Shown one piece after another: positions 8,733 to 15,601 of a stretch of DNA of 64,000 bases. The notes beneath the pieces were generated by a model. It did no database searches. It saw nothing but the letters and a program-made list of their open reading frames with translations, and had not been told where the DNA came from. Both the position numbers and the translations under genes were made by a program. Origin of the DNA: Paenibacillus sabuli (lineage in GTDB: Bacteria > Bacillota > Bacilli > Paenibacillales > Paenibacillaceae); NCBI RefSeq assembly GCF_014705605.1, contig NZ_JACXIZ010000002.1, positions 1-64,000 on the forward strand. The letters run 5' to 3'. Within the stretch, counting starts at the first letter, position 1, and each line of letters opens with the position of its first letter.

Positions 8733-9614
8733 TCATCTACTCATCGGTTGCGCGTCCTTCTCAATTATTGCGCTCCAGTCGTTTTCGCGACGATAGTCCT
8801 GGGGCGACATGCCGGCCTCGGACTTGAACAGGCGATAAAAGGTTGCCACGCTCTGGAAGCCGCTCTCGAAGCAGACCTCCGCGGCGCTCTTGCGCGTGCT
8901 GAGCAGCAGCCGCTTGGCCTCGCGGAGCCGGAGCCGAAGCAGATAGTCCTTGAAGCTGCGCCCCATCTCCCGGGTGAAGAAGCGGCTCGCCTGCGAGCTG
9001 CTCATCCCCAGCGCGGCGGCGACATCGGCGAGCTCGAGCTGCTCGCGGTAGCGCTGATCGATCAGCGCGAGCGCCGGGCGGATGCGGCGGAACGAGGCAG
9101 TCAGGCGCTGCCATTCGCGCTGCGACCAGCCGGTGGCGTAATTGCGCAGCAGCAGCACGCACAGCTCGAGCAGCGCGCTCTTGGCCATGCTGCGGTAGCC
9201 TTCCTCGCGCGTCTCCAGCTCTCGGTGAATCGTGCGGACCAGCGCGGCGGCCGGAGCGGCCAGCTCGGACGCCGCGGGGATGCGATTGACGTAGCATTCC
9301 GGCCGATAAGCGAACGGCAGCAGCAGCGCCTCTTCCTCGGCGAGCAGCAGGCCCGGGTCGAAGTTGACGAAGATGTAGCAGCTCGGGTCGTGCGCGTCGG
9401 AACGGGCGATGTGCAGCTCCTGATTGTTGACGACGATGAGATCGCCGGGCGATACGGCATAGCGCTTGTCGCCGATCTGGAATTCCCCTTGGCCGGACGT
9501 GCAGAGGCCGATCTCCAGGCTGGTGTGCATATGCAGCGGCTTGGCGGACACGCTGGGCGTCCACTGGAACGCGTTGATCGGGATCGAATGATCGTAGGTA
9601 ATCGTCAGCTTCAT
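8733..9614 (-). CDS. AraC family transcriptional regulator with cupin-like sensor
   Basis: 293 residues from the ATG at 9614, which has GAGGTGG in front of it; a longer open frame upstream has no protein-like character. The N-terminal half is a cupin-like AraC sensor (LHMHTSLEIGLCTSGQGEF, SPGDLIVVNNQELH), the usual arrangement for sugar-responsive regulators. The C-terminal 100 residues are two helix-turn-helix motifs (LELADVAAALGMSSSQASRF; AAEVCFESGFQSVATFYRLF). It probably controls itself and the ADP-ribosylglycohydrolase gene just downstream. The inducer is unknown. Confidence 0.9.
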   Translation of the reverse strand: MKLTITYDHSIPINAFQWTPSVSAKPLHMHTSLEIGLCTSGQGEFQIGDKRYAVSPGDLIVVNNQELHIARSDAHDPSCYIFVNFDPGLLLAEEEALLLPFAYRPECYVNRIPAASELAAPAAALVRTIHRELETREEGYRSMAKSALLELCVLLLRNYATGWSQREWQRLTASFRRIRPALALIDQRYREQLELADVAAALGMSSSQASRFFTREMGRSFKDYLLRLRLREAKRLLLSTRKSAAEVCFESGFQSVATFYRLFKSEAGMSPQDYRRENDWSAIIEKDAQPMSR

Positions 9615-9868
9615 ATCCGCCACCTCGCGGGTTGGTAGTGGGGATGTCCCCCTAGTCTGATTGCCCCCAGTGTAGCACAGTCGCCTGAGCGTGCGCCAGA
9701 CGCATGGCGCGGTGGACCGGCAGGCCCGGAGCAAGCGGCAGTACGGAGTATGCAGCAGGCCATGGCGCATAGTAATCCGGGGCACGTTGTAGTCCGGAGC
9801 TTGCGGTAGCCCGTGCGCGCGGCAGCTTCGGAGCGCAAGCTAGTCGCTCATACCGGTCTTATCTTTCG

Positions 9869-9918
9869 CGGAACGAAGCTTACTCGGCCACAGAAAGACG
9901 GCCTCGCCGTTTCGCCTT
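9869..9918. repeat. interspersed 49/50-bp element, copy 3
   Basis: Starts CGGAACGAAGCTT and ends CCGTTTCGCCTT, like the element repeated at 39-87 and 93-141 and the copy at 19454-19502. The inner ACGGC/GCCGT can form a short hairpin. It sits directly beside the phased operator of the ligase promoter. Confidence 0.75.
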
Positions 9919-9928
9919 GAACAAATTG

Positions 9929-9976
9929 TTAAGTTCGCATTAAGCATACCTAAGAAAAACTTCAGAAATTGCTAAG
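9929..9976 (+). promoter_or_regulatory. phased direct-repeat operator for an OmpR-class regulator
   Basis: Five related pentamers lie on one face of the helix: TTAAG (9929), TTAAG (9940), CTAAG (9950), TTCAG (9961) and CTAAG (9972), spaced 11, 10, 11 and 11 bp. Such arrays are the usual binding sites of PhoB/OmpR-class response regulators. The last repeat overlaps the -35 position of the ligase promoter, which has no consensus -35 of its own. This is the expected layout of an activator-dependent promoter. Confidence 0.6.
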
Positions 9977-9997
9977 CCGGTTTTAAACGGCGCGCGG

Positions 9998-10003
9998 TAT
10001 GAT
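9998..10003 (+). promoter_or_regulatory. -10 box of the vanC-like operon promoter
   Basis: TATGAT, with no good -35 hexamer 17 bp upstream, where the last phased repeat (9972-9976) lies instead. AAAGGAG follows at 10015-10021, giving a short leader before the ATG at 10033. Confidence 0.5.
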
Positions 10004-10032
10004 GTAGCGAACAAGAAAGGAGTTGGCTGCAA

Positions 10033-11109
10033 ATGCCGCGTATCCGTGTGGCTGTATTATTCGGGGGGAGCTCGAACGAGTATGAGGTGTCGCTGCGTTC
10101 GGCGGCGTCGGTCATCGCCAATCTGGACCGTGACCGCTACGAGGTGACCCGCATCGGGATCACGCGCGAGGGGGCCTGGTACTGCTACGAGGGGGAGCAC
10201 GAGGCAATCGAAGCGGATCGCTGGCAGGCCGATGCGCGCTGCTATCCCGTGCAGCTGCCGCTCGGCGTCCGCGAATCGGACAAGTACTTGCTCGTGGAGC
10301 GGTCCGGCACGACTGAGCCGCTCCCGGTGGACGTGGTCTTCCCGGTGCTGCATGGCCGGTACGGGGAGGACGGGACGCTCCAGGGTCTGCTGGAGCTGGC
10401 GGGCTTGCCGTACGTCGGCTGCGGGGTCGCGGCATCGGCGATGTGCATGGACAAGGCGGTCGCCCAGGCGACGGTCCGCGGGACCGGCATCCGTACGGCG
10501 CGCGCCGTCGAGGTCCGAGTCGACGAGGATCGCGAGACTGCGGCTGCCCGGGCGGGTGGTCTGACGTACCCGCTGTACGTCAAGCCGGTCCGTTCCGGGT
10601 CGTCCATCGGCATGACCATGGCGCGCGACCGTTCGGAGCTGCTGGAGGGTCTTGACCGCGCTTTTGACCATGATGACAAGGTGTTGATCGAGGAAGAGGT
10701 GGACGGCTTCGAGGTCGGCTGCGCCCTGCTGGGCGAGACGGAGCCCGAGCTGGGCGTGATCGACGAGGTGGAGCTGGCGCCGGGCGGTTTTTTCGACTAT
10801 GAGGAGAAGTATTCGCTCCGCACGTCGGCGATTCGTCTGCCCGCGCGCCTGGATGCGGCCGTGGCGGACGAGGTGCGGCGCGCGGCGCGCCGGATCTATC
10901 GGGCGCTGGGCTGCCGCGGGCTGGCCCGGGTCGACCTGTTCGTCACGGCGGCGGGCGGGGTCGTATTCAACGAGGTGAACACGATGCCGGGGTTCACTGC
11001 GCACAGCCGCTATCCGAGGATGTGGGCGGCGGCGGGGGTGGCGTTCCCCGAGCTGCTGGACCGCATCGTGGCGGCGGCGCTCGCGAGGGAGCCGCAGCGA
11101 TGCGAGTAG
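10033..11109 (+). CDS. D-alanine--D-serine/D-alanine ligase, VanC/VanG-like
   Basis: ATP-grasp ligase of 358 residues that joins D-Ala to a second D-amino acid for the peptidoglycan stem. N-terminal VAVLFGGSSNEYEVSLRSA, the ATP-binding Lys in LYVKPVRSGSSIGM, and the C-terminal ARVDLF...NEVNTMPGFT...SRYPRM place it in the Van/Ddl family. The omega-loop reads FFDYEEKYSLRTS, which keeps the Lys-Tyr seen in Ddl and VanC types and lacks the His-containing loop of VanA/VanB D-Ala-D-Lac ligases. With a serine racemase in the same operon, D-Ala-D-Ser is the best guess, which would mean low-level vancomycin resistance. The VanXY gene overlaps its last 10 bp. A housekeeping Ddl role is the alternative. 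Confidence 0.88.
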   Translation: MPRIRVAVLFGGSSNEYEVSLRSAASVIANLDRDRYEVTRIGITREGAWYCYEGEHEAIEADRWQADARCYPVQLPLGVRESDKYLLVERSGTTEPLPVDVVFPVLHGRYGEDGTLQGLLELAGLPYVGCGVAASAMCMDKAVAQATVRGTGIRTARAVEVRVDEDRETAAARAGGLTYPLYVKPVRSGSSIGMTMARDRSELLEGLDRAFDHDDKVLIEEEVDGFEVGCALLGETEPELGVIDEVELAPGGFFDYEEKYSLRTSAIRLPARLDAAVADEVRRAARRIYRALGCRGLARVDLFVTAAGGVVFNEVNTMPGFTAHSRYPRMWAAAGVAFPELLDRIVAAALAREPQRCE

Positions 11110-11861
11110 CGCCGCATACGCTGAGACTGGGACGGGAGGCGCTGCATCGCGGCCCGCTCATTCTCGTCAATCAGGCCCATCCGGTACGCGTGGCGGCGGA
11201 TGGCCGGACGCTCGATGCGACGTGCCGCAGGCAATTGGACGCCTTGCTGGACGCCTGCGGCGGGGCGAACGGGCGGATCCGGCTCGTGAGCGGCTACCGC
11301 TCCCGGGAGGAGCAGACGCGCATCTACGACACCTCCGCAGCCGAGCACGGGCTGGCGTTCACGCAGCAATACGTGGCTAGGCCGGGCGAGAGCGAGCATC
11401 AGACGGGGCTGGCGGTCGATGTCGGGGAGGAGCGGCCGGACGTCGACTTCATCCGCCCCGATTTCCCGGACACGGGCGTGTGCGGGGCATTCCGGCGGCA
11501 GGCGGCCGCGTATGGATTCGTGCAGCGCTACCAGGCGGACAAGACGCCGATCACGCAGATCGCCTGCGAGCCGTGGCACTTCCGCTATGTCGGCGCGCCG
11601 CATGCGGCCATCATGGAGGCGCGCGGACTGTGCCTGGAGGAATACACGGCCTTCCTCGCCGGGTACGCCGCAGCCGATCCGTACGTGCATCTGCTCGAGG
11701 ATGGGCGCGAGGCGCACCTCTACCATGTCCCTGCGGACGAGCGCGCCGGGGCAGACGGCGTGACTGTGGTGCCGGTGCTGGGCGGGGAGACGTGCGAGGT
11801 CTCGGGCAATAATGTGGACGGCTACGTCGTGACATGTCTGCGGGAGCGGCGCCGTGCTTAG
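11100..11861 (+). CDS. VanXY-type D,D-dipeptidase/D,D-carboxypeptidase
   Basis: 253-residue zinc peptidase of the VanY/M15B family. Visible zinc and catalytic residues are His100 and Asp107 in SEHQTGLAVD, and Glu157 and His160 in EPWHFR; the SGYRS motif lies near residue 61. There is no signal peptide or membrane anchor, so it should act in the cytoplasm like VanXY rather than outside like VanY. It would destroy D-Ala-D-Ala and trim pentapeptides so that only the altered precursor is used. The start at 11100 overlaps the ligase gene by 10 bp, and the end overlaps the racemase by 8 bp, so translation is coupled. Which dipeptide it prefers cannot be read from sequence. Confidence 0.88.
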   Translation: MRVAPHTLRLGREALHRGPLILVNQAHPVRVAADGRTLDATCRRQLDALLDACGGANGRIRLVSGYRSREEQTRIYDTSAAEHGLAFTQQYVARPGESEHQTGLAVDVGEERPDVDFIRPDFPDTGVCGAFRRQAAAYGFVQRYQADKTPITQIACEPWHFRYVGAPHAAIMEARGLCLEEYTAFLAGYAAADPYVHLLEDGREAHLYHVPADERAGADGVTVVPVLGGETCEVSGNNVDGYVVTCLRERRRA

Positions 11862-14037
11862 GTATCCGCTGCTGGATCGGGCCAAGCTGGTCGCAGCTTT
11901 CCTGGTGATCGCGATTCACACTGGACCGCTGCAGTCCTACAGTTCGTACGGCGATTTTGTGGTGACGCGGATTGCCGCCCGGCTGGCGGTTCCGTTTTTC
12001 TTCGCGACGGCCGGATTTTTGCTGTACCGCAAGCTGTACGGGCTGGCGGAGGACGGCGTCGTCGTGCGGCGCTACGCTGGCCGCGTCCTCCTGCTGTATG
12101 CGGGCTCGACGCTGCTGTACCTGCCGCTCATGCTGTACGCCGGCTACTTGTCCGACATGCACGGCGTGCGGGACGTGCTGCGAGTGGCGGTCTTCGACGG
12201 CACCTTCTATCATCTGTGGTATTTGCCGGCGCTGGCCATCGGCGTTTTGCTCGTTTATGCGCTGTCCAGACGCCTCTCGGCTGCTTGGGCAGTGGGCATT
12301 GCGAGCGTGCTGTATCTGGCCGGCTTGCTCGGCGACAGCTACTACGGCCTGGCGGCTTCGGCGCCCGCCCTCGATGCGTTCTACGACAGCTTGTTCGGCC
12401 TTTTCACTTATACGCGCAACGGCCTCTTTTTTGCGCCGCTCTATCTGGCGCTCGGCCTCCTGGTCGCGGAGCAGACGCGGGCGCGGACCCGGCCGCCGGC
12501 CAGGGCGGTATGGATCGGCCTGGCGGTCTCTGTGGTGCTGATGAGCGTCGAAGCGATCCTGCTGCGGACCTGGGAGCTGCCGCGGCACGACAGCATGTAC
12601 GTGTTTTTGGCGCCGGCGGTGTACTGTGGACTGTTGGCCTTGACGCGGAGGAGCTCGCGCGCGTCGGGCAAGCGCGGCATGCGCGATGTGAGCCTCTGGA
12701 TCTATCTGCTCCATCCGCTCGTGATCGTGCTCGTGCGCGGGCTCGCCGAGCTGCTGGGCGCGGTGCCGTGGCTCGTGACCGACAGCATGCTGCACTATGT
12801 AGCGGTGGCCGCCGGCTCATGGACGATCAGCATACTGGCCGTCAGATGGTGGCCGGCGCAGGCGCGCAAGGGCCCGTCCGTCCCACGCAGCAGCCGGGCG
12901 TGGAAGGAGATCGATCTGGGGCGCCTGCGGCACAATCTGGCGGAGCTGCGGCGCGCCGTGCGAGGCGATTGCCAGGTGATGGCGGTGGTGAAGGCCGAGG
13001 CATACGGCCACGGCGGCGCGCTGGCGGCACGCTGGCTCCAGGGCGAGGGCGTGCGGGAGTATGCCGTCGCGTGCATGGACGAGGCGATCGCGCTGCGCAA
13101 GCAGGGCGTGCGAGGCGACATCCTCATCCTCGGAAGGACGAGCCCGGAGCGCTATCGGGAGCTGATCCGCTACCGCTTGCAGCAGACGGTCGTCGACGCC
13201 GAGGATGCGGTCGCCCTCAGCCGATACGGCCGCACGATCACGGTACAGGTCAAGCTCGACACCGGCATGCACCGGCTCGGCGAGTCGACGGATCGCTTCG
13301 AGCGGGTCCTGTCGATCTACCGGCTGCCGCATCTGCGCATCGCCGGGACCTACACGCATCTCGGCTCGTCCGATCGGCTGGAGCAGACGGACGAGGCGCT
13401 GGCCCGGGCGCAGGTCGGCCGCTTCGACGCGGTCGTGGCGCGGCTGCGCGGCTGCGGGATCGATCCGGGTCTGCTGCATGTGCAGAGCAGCTACGGCATC
13501 GTCAATTATCCGGAGCTCTCCTATGATCGGGTCCGGCCGGGCATCGCGCTCTATGGCGCGCTGTCGACCCGGGAGCCGGTGCGGCAGGCGCTCGATCTGC
13601 GGCCGGTGCTTGCCCTCAGGGCACGCGTCTCCACGGTGAGACAGGTCGCACGGGGCGAGCAGATCGGCTACGGCTCGGACTGCAGAGCGGCTGCGGATCG
13701 TCTCGTCGCGATCGTCTCGATCGGCTACGCGGACGGCGTGCCGCGCGTCTATGCGGACGGCGGGCGCGTGCTCGTGCGCGGGGCGTATGCGCCGATTGTC
13801 GGCCGCATCTGTATGGATCACTTGTCGGTCGACGTGACCGGACGCGAGGACATCCATCCCGGCGATCCGGTGACGCTGATCGGGAGGGACGGCGCGCACG
13901 CGATTACGGTAGAGGAGGTAGCCGAGCGCTGCGGCACGATTGCCAATGAGCTCCTCTCCCGGATCGGCAGACGCCTCGATTGTATGGTGCATCCCCCGGA
14001 GGTCCAAGACGGGGAGACGGAATTTATGGTATGCTGA
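11854..14037 (+). CDS. VanT-type membrane serine racemase (acyltransferase-3 + racemase fusion)
   Basis: 727 residues starting at GTG 11854. Residues 1-340 form a ten-helix acyltransferase-3-like membrane domain (RAKLVAAFLVIAIHTGPLQ). Residues 345-727 are a PLP-dependent alanine racemase fold, with the PLP Lys380 in AVVKAEAYGHG and the second-site motif SIGYADGVPR. This fusion is the hallmark of VanT, which makes D-Ser from L-Ser and may import L-Ser. In a hand alignment the position equal to Tyr354 of alanine racemase is Arg706 here. VanTG has Asn there, so the pocket is not a standard alanine racemase pocket, but Arg is also unexpected. It is the third gene of the operon and overlaps VanXY. 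Confidence 0.88.
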   Translation: MLRYPLLDRAKLVAAFLVIAIHTGPLQSYSSYGDFVVTRIAARLAVPFFFATAGFLLYRKLYGLAEDGVVVRRYAGRVLLLYAGSTLLYLPLMLYAGYLSDMHGVRDVLRVAVFDGTFYHLWYLPALAIGVLLVYALSRRLSAAWAVGIASVLYLAGLLGDSYYGLAASAPALDAFYDSLFGLFTYTRNGLFFAPLYLALGLLVAEQTRARTRPPARAVWIGLAVSVVLMSVEAILLRTWELPRHDSMYVFLAPAVYCGLLALTRRSSRASGKRGMRDVSLWIYLLHPLVIVLVRGLAELLGAVPWLVTDSMLHYVAVAAGSWTISILAVRWWPAQARKGPSVPRSSRAWKEIDLGRLRHNLAELRRAVRGDCQVMAVVKAEAYGHGGALAARWLQGEGVREYAVACMDEAIALRKQGVRGDILILGRTSPERYRELIRYRLQQTVVDAEDAVALSRYGRTITVQVKLDTGMHRLGESTDRFERVLSIYRLPHLRIAGTYTHLGSSDRLEQTDEALARAQVGRFDAVVARLRGCGIDPGLLHVQSSYGIVNYPELSYDRVRPGIALYGALSTREPVRQALDLRPVLALRARVSTVRQVARGEQIGYGSDCRAAADRLVAIVSIGYADGVPRVYADGGRVLVRGAYAPIVGRICMDHLSVDVTGREDIHPGDPVTLIGRDGAHAITVEEVAERCGTIANELLSRIGRRLDCMVHPPEVQDGETEFMVC

Positions 14038-14064
14038 AGGAAGAAGCGATTGCTCACACATTCC

Positions 14065-14102
14065 AAACATCCCGCGAACCGATCCAGGCCTGCGGGATGT
14101 TT
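14065..14102. terminator. perfect 11-bp inverted repeat after the racemase gene
   Basis: AAACATCCCGC (14065-14075) pairs with GCGGGATGTTT (14092-14102) around a 16-base loop. The A-rich and T-rich ends allow weak termination on either strand, but the T run is only three bases. It lies 28 bp past the racemase stop and 20 bp before the methyltransferase start. Confidence 0.55.
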
Positions 14103-14122
14103 GCATTCGGGGAGGCACAGCC

Positions 14123-14800
14123 ATGGGAGTTGAATGGTACGACATGATCGCCAGGCGCAACGGCGGGTATCGGGGGAGGGCGGCCTTCACCGTTGAAGGA
14201 CAGTCGGCAGAGGCGCTTTTTGAGCAGCGCTTGCTTCGCATGCTGCCTGATTTCAAGTCTATTTTGGACGCGGGATGCGGTCACGGCGCATTTACGCTGC
14301 GCATGGCCGGGCATGCCAGGCACATCGTCGGCTTCGACAATTCAGTCGAAATGATCCGCATTGCCAAGCAATTGCTGCGAGACAGCGCAGTCCCCAATGT
14401 AGCATTCGTGCACGCGACCACCAAAACCGAGCTGCCCTTCACAGACGGACAATTCGATCTGATCTACGATCGGCGCGGGCCGACCTCCATCCTCAACCAT
14501 AGCCGGGTCCTTGCCAGGGGCGGCACCATTGTCGGCATCCACAACGCGATTGAATCCGTGCAGGAGCGCTTGCGGCAAAATGGCTTCCGACATGTTAAAA
14601 TCGAGACGTACGGGGAAGCGGTCTACCACTTCCCAAACGAGCGGGAGCTGGCGCTCTTCCTGTCTGATACGCCGGGCAACCCGGACTACACGCTGCCGGA
14701 AAACGAGCACTTGCTTCGGGAAAAGCTGGACGAGCACCGCATTGACGGACGCCTTGCCGTCCGGGAGGAGCGGTATATCTGGACAGCGGTGAAGCCGTAG
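14123..14800 (+). CDS. class I SAM-dependent methyltransferase
   Basis: 225 residues from the ATG at 14123, which has GGGAGG in front. The SAM-binding motif I is ILDAGCGHGAFTLRMAG, followed by the acidic loop GFDNSVEM. The N-terminal part (MGVEWYDMIARRNGGYRGR) and the YDRRGPTSILNHSRVLARGG segment resemble small-molecule methyltransferases of unknown substrate common in this group. It is separated from the van-like operon by the inverted repeat at 14065-14102 and probably unrelated in function. The acetyltransferase follows after 11 bp, so the two are likely co-transcribed. Confidence 0.82.
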   Translation: MGVEWYDMIARRNGGYRGRAAFTVEGQSAEALFEQRLLRMLPDFKSILDAGCGHGAFTLRMAGHARHIVGFDNSVEMIRIAKQLLRDSAVPNVAFVHATTKTELPFTDGQFDLIYDRRGPTSILNHSRVLARGGTIVGIHNAIESVQERLRQNGFRHVKIETYGEAVYHFPNERELALFLSDTPGNPDYTLPENEHLLREKLDEHRIDGRLAVREERYIWTAVKP

Positions 14801-14811
14801 CGGGGAGGCGT

Positions 14812-15300
14812 GTGGCGGGCATGCAAGACGAAAGCGGAAACAGGGAAAGGCCGCCGGTTAAGATACGCTTGGCTCGGATGGCGCTTGTAAATGAAGCAGA
14901 GGTCGCCGAGATTCGGCTGCTCTTGCAAGCATGCACGGGTACGGGCAACGGACAGGTGGAACGGGAAATAAGTGCGTATCTGGCCTCAGACGCGAGGACG
15001 ATGTACGGGGCTTATCGGCAGCATCGGCTGGTCGGCATCATGGGCGTAGAACGACTTCCCGGCGGGGCTGTGCGTTTGGCTCACCTTGCGGTTCGGGCCG
15101 ATCAGCGCAGGCAAGGGCTCGGAACAGCCATGATTGATGCGTATAGCCGGATCTCAAGCTCGCCGGACTTGATCGCGGAGACCGATCGGGAGGCGGTCGG
15201 CTTCTATTGGGCGACAGGCTTTGCTATTGTCAGTCTGGGTGAGAAGTACCCGGGTGTGGAGCGGTTAAAATGGTACAGGGGCCGCTTGCCGATGCCATGA
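14812..15300 (+). CDS. GNAT family N-acetyltransferase
   Basis: 162 residues. The acetyl-CoA binding motif is LAHLAVRADQRRQGLGTAMI, followed by the C-terminal half-motif YWATGFAIVSLGEKYPGVER. The start is GTG 14812 behind GGGGAGG, with an in-frame ATG at 14821 as the alternative. The last 30 bp of the gene overlap, in another frame, the beginning of a DinB-family fragment (15270-15410). The C-terminus may therefore have been altered when a deletion joined the two. The substrate is unknown. Confidence 0.82.
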   Translation: MAGMQDESGNRERPPVKIRLARMALVNEAEVAEIRLLLQACTGTGNGQVEREISAYLASDARTMYGAYRQHRLVGIMGVERLPGGAVRLAHLAVRADQRRQGLGTAMIDAYSRISSSPDLIAETDREAVGFYWATGFAIVSLGEKYPGVERLKWYRGRLPMP

Positions 15301-15410
15301 CGCATATCGGCCAGCTGGCCATGCTGCGGCGGCTGGCCGGAGCGCCCGTGCCCAAAGGCAGCTTCATCGTCGCGGAGGTGCAGATGGGGAAATTGCGTTA
15401 TCCGGGTTAA
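15270..15410 (+). pseudogene. C-terminal fragment of a DinB-family gene
   Basis: A 46-residue frame (GPLADAMTHIGQLAMLRRLA...) is clearly the C-terminal end of the DinB-family protein encoded intact at 24443-24910, where GPLADAMTHIGQLTMLRRLA is found. The two differ at many synonymous sites, so this is an old paralogue and not a recent copy. The N-terminal two thirds are missing, and the fragment begins inside the acetyltransferase gene. It is a relic. Confidence 0.8.
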
Positions 15411-15477
15411 CGGTTGCTGGCGCGCTATTTGGCCCAATCGAGTCTTTTTCGAGTGATTTTACGAAAATAAGAGCTGA

Positions 15478-15535
15478 GGCAACCGTTACAATTTAATCGG
15501 CGCTTTTTTTGGCTAAATAGCCGCTGTAACAGCCG
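15478..15535. repeat. small palindromic interspersed element, copy 1
   Basis: Contains AACCGTTA, then CGGCGCTTTTTTTGGC and AATAGCCGCTGT. The same parts in the same or inverted order occur at 41990-42037. TAACGGTTGC at 15407-15416 and GCAACCGTTA at 15480-15489 form an outer inverted repeat. Together they look like a small non-coding palindromic repeat family. Confidence 0.5.
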
Positions 15536-15564
15536 CGGCCTCCAACGGGAGGACGCGGCTTTTG
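15533..15564 (+). terminator. intrinsic terminator, GC-rich hairpin with TTTT
   Basis: GCCGCG and CCTCC pair with GGAGG and CGCGGC around an AACG loop, then TTTT (15561-15564). It ends transcripts coming from the methyltransferase-acetyltransferase pair. The stem is symmetric enough to slow transcription from the convergent surface-protein gene as well. Confidence 0.75.
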
Positions 15565-15601
15565 CTTGAAAATAAAGAAAAGATATGATCACGCTACTGC
15601 G

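Larger units (their letters stand above)
9615..10032. other. intergenic control region before the vanC-like operon
   Basis: 418 bp without a gene. The left 250 bp hold imperfect GC-rich repeats of the type CGGAGCTTGCGG and nothing recognisable. Then come a 50-bp interspersed element (9869-9918), a phased direct-repeat operator (9929-9976) and a promoter -10 box (9998-10003) for the ligase gene. Confidence 0.7.

Noticed and set aside
10033-11109. VanA/VanB-type D-Ala-D-Lac ligase
   Set aside because: The omega-loop keeps Lys-Tyr (EEKYSL) and lacks the VanA His loop. No VanH dehydrogenase is present, whereas a serine racemase is.
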